Shown here: piece after piece, positions 44,471-54,864 of the stretch | Position numbering within the stretch: the first letter of the stretch is position 1 | How the letters are laid out: each line of letters starts with the position of its first letter | Assembly (NCBI GenBank): GCA_000827265.1 | Contig: KN834749.1 | Span: 2,846,653 to 2,910,652, forward strand | DNA from: Collybiopsis luxurians FD-317 M1 | Lineage: Eukaryota > Basidiomycota > Agaricomycetes > Agaricales > Omphalotaceae | Reading direction: 5' to 3' | Length of the DNA: 64,000 bases | Made by a program: the position numbers and the translations under genes | The notes under the pieces: model-generated | Database searches by the model: none | Told to the model about the DNA's origin: nothing | The model's input: only the letters and a program-made list of their open reading frames with translations

Positions 44471-45232
44471 CTAGCTGTACGCATTTACAAAGCGGACTTC
44501 CGTTTCCTCGACATTCAAACCTATGATATCTCCGGAACCCCGAGATCTACATCCCGTACCCACGAGTGTCTTCTTCGTGCCCTCCTCATCATAAGCAGAT
44601 TCTTCCTCATCTTCAATCGCAGGGTTTACATCGGCAAAGAGATGATCTACCTTGCCAGTTGCAAGGAATCAACGAGGCATTGGGGAGTTGAGAAGAGCGA
44701 TCCGATGGGGCGTGAATAGATCGGATAGCGAGTAGATGATTTCTCAAGAAATCCCGATCCCACATGTGTGACTGTAAAGAAGCGGTACAGCTAAAGCTTC
44801 AAAGGAGGGAGATTGGCATACGGAAAATCAAACCTTTGAAGATGCCTTCCGCCTGGATCAAGGACAAAAGTTGGTGGGCCACTATCGTTCACTGGAAGTA
44901 GTGTGTACTCGTAGTCTAAAATTGGGAGAACCCGAAGAAGAATATTAGGAGAATGGCGGATATTTAGAATATAAATATAGACCTGGAAGCATGAGCGACG
45001 ACGGCGGTGATTGATATCAGCGAAAAAAAGTTTCTTGTCCATTTCAAGCATTTCACCCAACATATTTCGGTTAGGTACTAGAACGATGTCTCGCTCCCAA
45101 AGGAGCTGGGCGATATCAGCCAGGACTAAATAGAAGAGTTGGTAAAGAGTACGAGATTCGGATATTCAATAACTCGCTAGAAACAAGATTCAAACCTGAA
45201 AACATATGTATATTGCGCAAATGACTTCCCAT
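44471..45232 (-). CDS. Unrecognised gene between AKR copies A and B
   Basis: I do not recognise the family. On the minus strand, coding-looking segments separated by short GT-AG introns read VLADIAQLLWERDIVLVPN, GEMLEMDKKLFFADINHRR, DYEYTLLPVNDSGPPTFVLD and finally HLFADVNPAIEDEEESAYDE followed by GTKKTLVGTGCRSRGSGDII and a stop at 44471-44473. The first segment may begin at a Met near 45232 (MGSHLRNIHMF). In an alternative frame the same DNA reads ADLPWEVICAIYI, loosely like the start of an F-box, but that is too short to call. The acidic C-terminal part argues for real coding sequence. There is no counterpart between copies B and C although the flanks on both sides are duplicated there. It may be partial or decaying. 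Confidence 0.4.
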
Positions 45233-45664
45233 GGAAGATCAGCAACAAAGTGGCGCAAAACTTTTAACTGAATTCACTGTGTTTCGAAATTACCATCAAT
45301 GAGCAAACAGAAAGAAGATGGCGCTGGCGCAAAGGCAAAAAGATTCAAGCAAGGACATGGTGGTCAAGATCGTGAACATCCGAATTATTTCACGGTCACG
45401 TGAACAATCGTCGGATGCGCGCGTTGCTTCGATGCTGGTTCAAAGAAAAGGAAGACAGAAACTCCCTCTAGATCATTGCGTTTCGCTGATTCATATTACA
45501 GAGTGTCTTTCTCAAGTAAAGGGAGAGTCTCAGGCATAGCGATAGATTTGGAAGGCACCGAGGAGTTGAATAAGTAGAACATCATGCTAATAGGGTGTAT
45601 TGATCCTGCTTTATACGTATCATTCCTCCATGGATGGTCTCTCTTTCCTCCTCCGCTTGAATGC
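45233..45664. repeat. 3' flank of copy B, duplicated downstream of copy C
   Basis: The sequence from about 45495 to 45640 matches 48285-48455. GGGAGAGTCTCAGGCAT matches AGAGAGAGTCTCTGGCAT, and TTGGAAGGCACCGAGGAGT matches TTGGAAGGTACCGAGGAGT. AATAGGGTGT is identical. The shared segment ends just before the AKR 3' ends. No gene is seen. Confidence 0.65.
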
Positions 45665-47284
45665 TCATTGAGGCCGGAGAGCTCGAGGATAAGGCATCTT
45701 CTGGTACTGCGCCGATGCTTTCATTAAATAGTTGGGTTCCGTACCATCTCCCTACATTGCAATCAAATCACTGTCTGACTCGGAGGGAGCGGTGACTTGA
45801 ATTGGCCGCTTACAATCATAGTCGTGGGGAAGCCAATATCAAACGGTACGACACTTTCAAGTTCCTTGATCTGCTCCTCGCTCAAAGAGATATCCAAAGC
45901 TTCAAGATTAGAAACGAGGTGTTCAACCTTGCGACCGCCGACGATAGGGAAGACGTATGGAGTTTTCTGCATCACGTAGGCGATGGCAACTAGAGTATGA
46001 GAAAAATATCAGAAGGTACGGAAGCTGGAACCTTTTGTTCACTGACCTGCGCCGATACCCTTTGCCCCAACTTCCTTGGCGACTTTTTCAAGAGCGCGAG
46101 GGACCTTGATCTCAGTCTCGTTTCTCTCCCACTGAGGATCCCGCGGTGTACGTCCCCTCTCGCCGGTCTCCCTCCTGCGCTGTTCCTCGGCATCTGTACG
46201 AAATTTACCACCTCCGAGTACACTCCAGGGTGCTAGAGCAAGGTCTGCGAAATTTAAATGATCGCTGTGGCTGAGTCAGAAATTATGGGATGAGAGTTAT
46301 GCACTGGCCTAAGGACCGAGCCATAGGAATAATATCGCGCTCGAAATCTCGTTCCATAACATTCCATTTGCCTTGATAAATGATAAAAGGCGTCTTTCCG
46401 TGGTCCTTCGCATACTGGTTGGCTTGTGAGACAATCCAGGCTGGAGTGTCAGAGACGCCCTGAGTAGAGTAAAGCGAAAAGTCAGATCCCAAACATCACC
46501 GTCAGGAGCACATACCAGATAGATGACTTTGCCCGCCGCGACAACGTTGTGCAGACTATCCATGACCTCCTCGACCGAAGTGTCAAAGTCCCACCAATGC
46601 ACATACAAAATGTCAATGTAAGTCGTGCGCAATTTCCTTAAACTGGCTTCAACGCTCATGTGCAAGGTCTTGGCGTTGTTTCCACAGTAGTTAACCTTCT
46701 GCTTGATGTTTGGGTCTTCAAGTTTGTAGTTGGACGTGTACTATGGGCAAGAAAAACATCATTGTCAACAAGGCCACTCGTTTAAGGACCGCGCATGATC
46801 CAAAGCCGTGCTGACTTTGGTGGCGACTACCAACTGATCACGAATCTGACGCCTTTCCATCCATTCTCCGATGAATTCCTCTGAAGTTTCGTTTTGACTT
46901 GAAACAGCTTGTGAGAAAAGTCAGTCAAAAGGCGACTTTAGCACGCGCTCTTACTAGTGGTTTGCGGTATCTGAGAGGACCTCAGAAGCACAAAGACAAA
47001 TCATTTCAGTGAGGTTCACATACCGATGAAGTTACCTCCCATGTCAAAGTATGCATCGAGCAACTTGAAACTCGATTCTTTATCCATCAAGCCCATAAAC
47101 TATATGGTGTATAATGTAAACATCGAGGCACTGCGAAGGATCTAGCATATCAAACCTCACTCCACTGGTCACCGATGTTCACCGCTCCCAATTGGATAGG
47201 ACTAACACGAATTCCTGCGCGAGGACAAAGAACCCTGTAGAGCCCGAGCTTGTTCAGGGGGGCTGGGGCAGGTTGGAAGGCCAT
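45665..47284 (-). CDS. Aldo-keto reductase, aryl-alcohol-dehydrogenase-like, copy B
   Basis: Closest in sequence to copy A, with identical intron positions. It starts [19 protein letters not shown] and ends [14 protein letters not shown]. The active-site segment reads GGNFIDTANHY, so the residue before the catalytic Tyr is His instead of Asn. Lys in [12 protein letters not shown] context and His in [12 protein letters not shown] are kept. Long exons ([34 protein letters not shown] region; [20 protein letters not shown]) are uninterrupted. It differs from copy A around the [10 protein letters not shown] stretch of the insert that follows the [10 protein letters not shown] strand. Likely functional. 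Substrate preference may differ, but this cannot be judged from sequence. Confidence 0.9.
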
Positions 47285-48494
47285 TTCAGATTCCTTGGTA
47301 TTGGTTCAGTAATGGAAGGAGGAAGAGAGAAAGTTGGGCCTGGATATGAGAAGCCGCTGAGCTTTTAATATCTGTGCAGATTCAGTCCTAGCTGTTGTCA
47401 TGTGGAGAATTACAATATATAGAAATCATATAAGAAGCGCCTCTGCATACAGCTGCATATAGTCAAGACACTGATACAATGAGTTTGTTTCCAGAAGAAC
47501 TCACAATTCAGTTGGTAGAATGTGATCAGTTGCGGAATCGGTGCTTGAAAAGATTGACATGACTTCGAAAGAACTGCATCAGTAGGGTAAAACTAACCTG
47601 TCTCATGACAGTCTAAACCCAGCTCATGTTCCCTATCAGCAGGTGAACAATCCAACATTTACTGAATTCTGCTTCAGTATGATAGGAAGAGCCAACATCG
47701 AAGGATCAAAAAGCAACGTCACTATGAACACTTGGTTGCCACAAGCCAGTTATCCCTGTGGTATCTTTTCTGGCACCTCTAGCCTTGAATTCTAAGGGAC
47801 CAAAGGATTGATAGGCCATGCTTTCATAGTTTGTATTCACACTGAAAATCAAAATCAAGGGGACTGTTACTGTTTTGTTCCACTGGAGATTTCTGTTGTC
47901 TGTGAAGCACATGGATGACTTGATGGAATGGATTCATGAACAAGGGTATTCAGAAATGCCTGTTAACTAATCTGAGAGCATCAGAATCCATTGAGAATCA
48001 GAAAGAAGACAATGAAGCAAAGAACTGCCAAGTTTTCGAAGCATTGGCATTCAGATCTTCAGACATTACCAATGGTTCCTAACATTAGATCACTGTACAG
48101 CTCTAATTCATATGATGATGGGGTATTATGAGCTAGCCGTGGAAAAACTTAGGTGGAGGCGGAACGAGCTACCAGTCGAAAGGGAAAACAGACGAACACA
48201 GACTAGCATGCCCTTTTTGGAGACTCGGAGGATCCTGTACATGCATTTTTTGTCTGCAAAACAAATCAGCTGATACTGGCCATTTCGCTGGTCTATATTG
48301 CGGAGGGTATCTCGCAAGCAAAGAGAGAGTCTCTGGCATTGTGATGTACTTGGAAGGTACCGAGGAGTCAAATAACTAGAAAATTACTCAAATAGGGTGT
48401 TTCAAATTCAAATTCATTCGATTCTGCTGTAGCACCAATATGTACGTATCACTCATCTAATCGATAGACTCTCTTTTCTGCTTGGCTTGGATGC
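47285..48494. other. Spacer between copies B and C with an rDNA insertion
   Basis: It consists of the duplicated flank (see 43897-44470), an inserted 25S/28S rRNA fragment at 47577-47905, more duplicated flank at about 47937-48125, and the copy-C downstream repeat at about 48285-48455. No protein gene is seen. Confidence 0.65.
47577..47905 (-). pseudogene. Decayed fragment of the large-subunit (25S/28S) rRNA gene
   Basis: Read on the minus strand, this follows the domain V region of large-subunit rRNA: GGGATAACTGGCTTGTGGC, TTTTTGATCCTTCGATGT, GGCTCTTCCTATCAT, AAGCAGAATTC, TTGGATTGTTCACC, GAGCTGGGTTTAGAC and GAGACAGGTTAGTTTTACCC occur in the known order. About 330 nt are present and nothing else of the rDNA unit is seen nearby. 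Differences from the conserved rRNA sequence are almost all CpG to TpG or CpA, and only two CpGs remain. The homologous flank of AKR copy A lacks the segment, so it was inserted here after or during duplication. It cannot make functional rRNA. Confidence 0.9.
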
Positions 48495-50146
48495 TCATTG
48501 AGGCCGGAGAGCCCGAGGATAAGGTATCTTCTGGTACTGCGCTGAAGCTTTCAACAAAAAGTTAGGTTCCGTACCATCTCCCTACATCGCAATCCAATCG
48601 TTAGCTGACTCGGAGGAAGCGGCGATTGGATTCACTACTTACAATCATAGTCGTGGGGAAGCCGATATCAAACGGAACGACACTTTCAAGCTCTTTGATC
48701 TGCTCCTCGCTCAAAGAGATATCCAGAGCTTCAAGATTAGAAACGAGGTGTTCAACCTTGCGACCACCAATGATAGGGAAGACGTATGGAGTTTTCTGCA
48801 TCACGTAGGCGATGGCGACTGAAGGATGAAAACAGTGTCAGAAATTACGAACGCTCAAATATTTTGCTCCCTGACCTGCGCCGATACTCTTTGCCCCAAC
48901 TTCCTTGGCGACTTTTTCGAGAGCACGAGAGACTTTGATCTCAGTCTCGTTTCTCTCCCACTCAGGCCCATACATCATACGCCCCTTCTCGCCAGTCTCC
49001 TTCCTCCGTTGTTCCTCGGCATCTGTACGCAATCTGCCACCTCCAAGAACTCTCCACGGGGCTAGAGCTAGGCCTGGAAAATAGCAAGTTTAATTCAATC
49101 CAGTTCGAAACCTAGGGAAAAGCAGCAGTGTACAGACCTTGGGCACGAGCCATAGGAATGATGTCTCGTTCAAAATCTCGCTCCATAACGCTCCATTTGC
49201 CTTGGTATATGACAAAAGGCGTCTTTCCGTGGTCTTTTGCGTATTGATTGGCTTGTGAGACTATCCAAGCTGGAGCATCGGATATGCCCTGTTTGCGTTG
49301 CAGTCAGAAACGGTCAGATACTCGGCGGAACATGATACACAACTAATTTAGAACACTTACCAAATATATAACTTTGCCAGAGACAACAATGTTGTGCAAA
49401 CTATCCATGACCTCCTCGACTGAGGTATCAAAGTCCCACCAATGCACGTACAGAATGTCAATGTAACTTGTGCGCAGTTTTTTCAAGCTGGCTTCAACGC
49501 TCATGTGCAGCGACTTGGCGTTGTTACCGGTGTAATTGACTTTCTGGGTGATGTTCTTGTCTCCAAGTTTGTAGTTGGTCGTGTACTGTGAACGATCATT
49601 GTATAATTTTCAGTGAAACCGCTCGCTGCTGAAGAGCCGCCCATGTTTTCCGGGCGTACGTACCTTGGTAGCGATAACCAGCTGATCACGAATCTGGCGT
49701 TTTTCCATCCATTCTCCGATAAATTCCTCTGAAGTTTCATTTTGACTGAACGAGATGAATGTGAGAATAACAGGCAAAGGCAACATGGGCATGCGTTCTC
49801 ACTAGTTGTTGGCCGTATCTGTGGCATTCAGAATTACAATCATAACTACGGTTAGGCATCCTTTCGATCCAATTTTGCGTACCTATGAAGTTCCCTCCCA
49901 TATCGAAGTAAGCGTCGAGGAGCTTGAAACTCGATTCCTTATCCATCGATCCCATGAACTACATAGTAAAACTGTAAGTTGGCCAAGTCAGATGAAATAA
50001 CAAGAACAACGAACATCGTTCCACTGGTCACCAATGCTCATCGCACCCAGTTGGAGGGGACTGACACGAATACCAGCACGAGAAGAGAGGACTCTGTAGA
50101 GCCCGAGCTTGGTTGGGGGGGCTGGAGCAGGTTTAAAGGCAGACAT
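48495..50146 (-). CDS. Aldo-keto reductase, aryl-alcohol-dehydrogenase-like, copy C
   Basis: Third member of the array, starting [20 protein letters not shown] and ending [18 protein letters not shown]. The tetrad is complete: [19 protein letters not shown] and [11 protein letters not shown]. The insert after the GGGK-type strand reads [20 protein letters not shown], a variant shared with copy D and unlike copies A and B. NADP-binding residues in [20 protein letters not shown] are kept. Intron positions match the other copies, and the intron after ATK runs from about 49587 to 49665. No frameshift or stop is seen. The predicted role is the same, reduction of aromatic or aliphatic aldehydes with NADPH. 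Confidence 0.9.
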
Positions 50147-50886
50147 GTAGTTTTTGTTCTGTGGATAAAAGGCTGGAGAGAAAGTAGGAGAAAACTGTTG
50201 GCTGTAATCAGACGAGAATCGCTCACCATTTTATACCTGTACAGCGCCCGATTCTGTCGCCAGGTTTTATCAGCGAGGTGTCGCGTAGGATAATCTCATT
50301 CGCCGCCGTGCAGGTAAAAAATCATGGAGACGGAACGGACTCGGAGGAGTACTGTGCTCGATTACCAAAACTTGGTGTTGCTAAAAAAAAAGCTCCGAAT
50401 GACTCAGGCAATTTGCTCCCTAATATATCCTAATACACTCTATAATCACAAGCGAGGCATTCGGAAAATGAGGTTAAGATGAGCCGTCGCCGAAATCCCA
50501 TCCAGCAGCAAGTGAGGCGAAGCAAAGCATGACAAAGCAAGAAATCATGGGAAATTTCTGAGCGTTTGAGCAAGCGCCTAGTTTCCATTTACGGTTTAAT
50601 TAGCTTGGAATCCAATGAAGACTTTTGCACCCTCAGATTGCCCTCAGATGCTCAGACTGTCTTGCAAATGTGATTAGATATGAAAATCCACAGAAGAACC
50701 CAGAAGCTGGAGGCGCTTCACTTAAGAGTAAATCAATTGACTAAGTAGAAAAGTCTAGCGTTCGTACGACACATTCTTTCATACACAATATACCCCGGGT
50801 CCATAGCGTTCTTCATTACTTTGATTGCTTTCTACGCTCTTGAAGTATATGCTATATGTTAATCGAGGCATCGTAAAAATATCTGA
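50147..50886. other. Upstream region of copy C
   Basis: AT-rich sequence of about 740 bp. It does not resemble the duplicated flanks of copies A and B in any block I could find. It presumably holds the promoter of copy C. No gene is seen. Confidence 0.4.
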
Positions 50887-50972
50887 ACACCGTTGGTGAA
50901 GTGGTTATCATGCTTGCCTTCCATTTTAAATTCTAACAGCAAGCGGCTCGGGTTCGATTCCCGAACGGTGTA
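50887..50972 (+). tRNA. tRNA-Gly (anticodon TCC) with a 14-nt intron
   Basis: The cloverleaf can be folded by hand. The acceptor is ACACCGT with ACGGTGT, followed by the T/G at positions 8-9. The D-arm is GTGA with TCAT, and the anticodon stem is CTTGC with GCAAG. The T-arm is TCGGG with CCCGA around TTCGATT. The anticodon loop is CT-TCC-A. The extra 14 nt at 50924-50937 sit directly after position 37, the canonical place for a tRNA intron. Both internal promoter boxes are present (A box TGGTGAAGTGG, B box GGTTCGATTCC). The T after the acceptor stem is followed by A as discriminator. Confidence 0.85.
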
Positions 50973-51918
50973 TTTCCATCCGCAAAGTGTACCTTTTTGC
51001 ATTTCTACTGGCTCTGCCATATACGAGTAATTTCCATAACGTTAGAACGTTTTCTTGTCTTCGATTCTCCGCCCCTTCGAAATCATCCTTTTTCTTCCTC
51101 AGTCGTTCTGTCCCTCGGACCCTCATCCGATTTCCAGCCTAAGCTGGTCAAGGGCTGATTTGACTCTGCTGCTTTGGGTCCAAGATCCGTTCTTACGGTA
51201 GTGGGTGCAGGCTTGTGCCCTTAGAGAGTCTTGTCTGGACATCAACGTCCGTATGTGCTAGAGCACTGAAAAAGCTTGCTTTCCATGGACTCACAAACTC
51301 CGCAAGACCCTTATAGTCGAATCACAGAGTTCCGTCGAAACAAAAGTACACAGATCAAACAAAAGTTCAATGCTACCCCTATCATTTGCGTTTCTTGAAT
51401 CTTTGCACGCAACCGCTTCAATACCTTCGTACGCAGCATCATATTCGTATTTCCTCTTAGCCTTCCCCTGGCCATTACCACCCCTTTTCTGCGATCTTCT
51501 TTGAGCTCATTCGCAGCTAAACGCCCTGTCCCTCTGACGGTCTCCAGCATAGCTAGAATAGCCTCCTTCGATGTTTTCCATTTGGCCAACGTCTTTTCGA
51601 GGGAGCCCACCGCAAAGCGACATCGGGAGCGAAAGACGGCGAATTGGAATGAACATTGGCAGCTGATGGCATTGGTAGCCATCAATATCTTTGGTTCCCC
51701 GCTTTTAAACTTGTTTAATTCGCCATTTCGTTGAGTGGTGGAGAGGTCATCGTAGAGAAACGACGGCGAAACTTATGTTGAGTTTGGACCTCCAATTCAG
51801 TATTTCCAGGGCATATCACAAATTGCTTTGAATCTACAGTGGTACAAGATACACAACGTATTTGTCATTTTGCTGATTAAAAATCGTGACCTTTTCCGAT
51901 CCTTCCACACGTTCATGA
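50973..51918. other. Spacer downstream of tRNA-Gly
   Basis: A 124-codon minus-strand frame at 51311-51685 is basic in part (GVVMARGRLRGN, KVLKRLRAKI) but resembles nothing I know and has no exon partners. I do not call it a gene. The rest is featureless. Confidence 0.4.
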
Positions 51919-53552
51919 TCATTGGGGAGGACGAAGAGCCCTCTGGTAAGGAATCTTCTGGTACTGGGCAGAAGCTTTCATCAAGAAGCCGGGTTCTGTT
52001 CCGTCACCCTAAAGCGCATTTACGCATTTAGTTGTCAACTCGGACATACAGATCGCTTGGATTCGGTACGTACAATCATATTCGTGGGGAAACCAACATC
52101 AAACGGTAGGGCACTCTCGAGTTCCTTGATCTGTTCATCGCTCAGCGAGATATCCAATGCTTCGAGATTGGCGACAAGGTTTTCGACTTTACGACCGCCG
52201 ATGAGAGGGAAGACGTAGGGAGTTTTTTGCATCACATAGGCGATTGCAACTAGAAGAGCATGAAAAACGATCGGGTACAAGAATTTGAGGATAATCTTAC
52301 CAGCGGTGATACTCTTTGCACCCACTTCGTTGGCGATTTTCTCGAGGGCACGAGACATCTTGACTTCGTTCTCGGTTCTCTCCCATTCAGGGCCATACAT
52401 CATACGTCCCTTCTCGCCACTCTCCTTCCTTCGCTGTTCTTCAGCGTCTGTACGAAGCTTACCGCCTGCGAGCACACTCCATGGAGCTATAGCTAGACCT
52501 GCAGAGTTTTCGTGACGGTTATAATTCAGTGTTATAAGACAAAGAACAGACTAACCTAGGGAACGAGCCATCGGAATAATATCACGCTCAAAGTCTCGTT
52601 CCATGACATTCCATTTCCCTTGATAGATCACAAATGGTGTCTTTCCGTGGTCCTTGGCGTACTGGTTGGCTTGAGAGACGACCCAGGCTGGAGTATCAGA
52701 GACACCCTATGTATGTGAAAAAAAAAAAAACGTTCTGCAACCTTGAAGCAATAGTAGACCCCAGAAAATACATACCAAATAAATGACTTTGCCCGACGCG
52801 ACAATGTTGTGCAGACTATCCATGACCTCCTCGACGGAAGTGTCAAAGTCCCACCAATGCAAGTACAAAATGTCAATGTAGCTCGTGCGCAGTTTCTTTA
52901 AACTGGCTTCGACGCTTATATGCAGAGACTTGGCATTGTTGCCGGAGTAGTTGACCTTCTGCTTGAGGCTTTGGTTGCCGAGTTGGTAGTTGGTCGTGTA
53001 CTATAAGTGATTCGTGTGTAGTCGTCAGCATCATCAGAGAAATTGAGAGGCCGTCATTACCTTGGTAGCAATGACCAACTGGTCACGATTCTGGCGTTCC
53101 TCCATCCATTCTCCGATGAATTGCTCCGAGGACCCGTTTTGGCTGGAAGATGGAAAACATGGTCATGAGGAAGTTTGGTCCGAGAGCGATTCGGGGAACA
53201 CTCTCTTACTAGTTGTTAGATGTATCTACGATAAGAAATCGCGTTGAAAAGAATGAACAGAGACGATGTCGAGCCGAGTCCGCGTACCTATAAAATTACC
53301 TCCTCTGTCAAAGTACGCGTCAAGCAGCTTGAAGCTCGATTCCTTATCCATCGATCCCATGAACTGCACGGTGTCAAAGTAAGCTGGTCAGGTTTGAAGA
53401 AATAACAAAGAGCAACGAACATCGTTCCACTGGTCACCTATGCTCATCGCACCCAGCTGGAGGGGGCTGACACGGATACCAGCACGAGGAGCAAGGACTC
53501 TGTAGAGTCCAAGTTTGGTTGGGGGGGCTGAGGCAGCTTTGAAAGCGGACAT
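51919..53552 (-). CDS. Aldo-keto reductase, aryl-alcohol-dehydrogenase-like, copy D
   Basis: The most divergent of the four. It starts [20 protein letters not shown] and ends [15 protein letters not shown] with one extra Pro. The active-site segment is GGNFIDTSNNY (Ser for Ala). Lys in DQLVIATK and His in [12 protein letters not shown] are kept. Other changes include RQNRDQ for [23 protein letters not shown] for [17 protein letters not shown], and [20 protein letters not shown]. It shares the MMYGPEWER insert type with copy C. All introns stay at the same places and no lesion is seen. It is separated from copy C by the tRNA-Gly gene. Probably the oldest branch of the array, judged only by its number of differences. 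Confidence 0.9.
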
Positions 53553-54016
53553 GTCGAGTCTCTTGGCTTTGGTTCAGTGAAGTCGCTCACCTTTTATCTG
53601 TACACAAGCCGCTTCTCTCGCCGTGTTGAATCAGCAAACTAAACTCAACCAGCCAGTAGAAGGTCGTCACTACGCCGAGCGTGTCCGGCTCTATTATTCT
53701 GTCAGATATATTTTGAGCTCATTTCCACGAATCTAACACCTTTAAATCGCGATCTTATCGGAAACATTGCTGCCAAGCTCCCACTGTGTCAGGAACTGCA
53801 GGCGTAGATAGCGGTGATTTCCGGTAACCAAATGTTAGCGGACTTCAAAGTTGGTCAATTGAGGATGGAGTTCCCACGATCATTATGACGTCTCGAAGTT
53901 CAACAAGGGGCTTATCGCACACTTCATCCTTTACGTCTACCACCACCACCACCACGGCATCGGCCAGGCTCAAACTCACCACCGCTCGCTTAACTTCACC
54001 GCACCATATATCAATA
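53553..54016. other. Intergenic region between divergent genes
   Basis: Promoter region of AKR copy D and of the FMN-binding gene. A CCACCACCACCACCAC run at about 53940 lies in the 5' leader of the latter. No separate gene is seen. Confidence 0.45.
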
Positions 54017-54864
54017 ATGGCAGGCACTGCTCCCCGCTGGCAGACTGCGATCAACAATGCATTGGCGCAGTACGAAAAATCTGTCGGTACGTTTGGCACA
54101 AGTACGTTAACTTTTCTATCTTCAAACTATACTGACAATTCTTTTACGTAGTGATGCAGCTGGCTTCAATAGATACCAACTCACCCATACCCACCGTACG
54201 ATCCCTCATATTCCGTTCGTTTCTCAACCCCAGCTCAAGCCCCGAACTCCCCCTTATCGTGTCTACCACCGACGTCCGCAGTCCAAAAACCGCTCAGATC
54301 ATAGCCAATCCTCACGTTCATATCGCTTGGTGGATTGAGGGAACTCAAGAACAATTTCGTGTTTCTGGTATAGCGAGTATCATACCATCGCCTCTGGACC
54401 ACCTGCATAAACATTTCCTCCATTCCACGATCACCCCGCCGTCCTCTGTGTCTTCCTCTTTGATAAGCTCTTCACCAATTGTAGGTGGCGGAGGCATGGC
54501 AGCTCTCAGCCGAGAAAACTTCGACTGGGAAGCCAAACGAGAACAAGTTTTCAAAACGATGAGTGCGCATATGAAAGCCAGCTGGTGCCGGCCTACCCCT
54601 GGCTCTCCACTTGCCGGTGGCGAGGAAGAAGCGAAAAAGTGGCCAGAGAGAGTGGACGAGCCAAAGGATTCGGAGGGAGCCGACGATTCCGACGAGGCTA
54701 AAGAGAATAGGAAGAATTGGGAGAAGGCTTTGAGAAATTTCGCATTGTTAGTTGTCGATCCGACTGAAATTGATTATGTAGAGCTTGGGGTGATACCGAA
54801 TAGGCGTACGAAATTCACTCGATCTGCGCAGGGTACTTGGCAGGAGCAGGCGCTTGTACCTTGA
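54017..54864 (+). CDS. Pyridoxamine-5'-phosphate-oxidase-like FMN-binding protein (Alr4036 type)
   Basis: A split-barrel flavoprotein of the Alr4036/PPOX group. Members bind FMN and may oxidise pyridoxamine phosphate or reduce other substrates. It starts MAGTAPRWQTAINNALAQYE. One intron (about 54103-54150) joins GTFGT to MMQLASIDTNSPIPTVRSLI. The barrel continues with LPLIVSTTDVRSPKTAQI and HVHIAWWIEGTQEQFRVSG. A Ser-rich loop follows, then FDWEAKREQVFKTMSAHMKA and SWCRPTPGSPLAGG. An acidic insert precedes FALLVVDPTEIDYVELGVIP. An upstream Met at 53885 would add a Ser/Thr-rich leader and could give a mitochondrial form, but the Met at 54017 fits the family start. The family assignment is good. 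The reaction is not certain. Confidence 0.86.

Noticed and set aside
47706..47912. 68-codon minus-strand frame between AKR copies B and C
   Set aside because: The DNA is a fragment of the large-subunit rRNA gene, so the frame is meaningless.
51311..51685. 124-codon minus-strand frame with basic patches
   Set aside because: No homology recognised, no exon partners and no promoter signal. Composition is compatible with chance.
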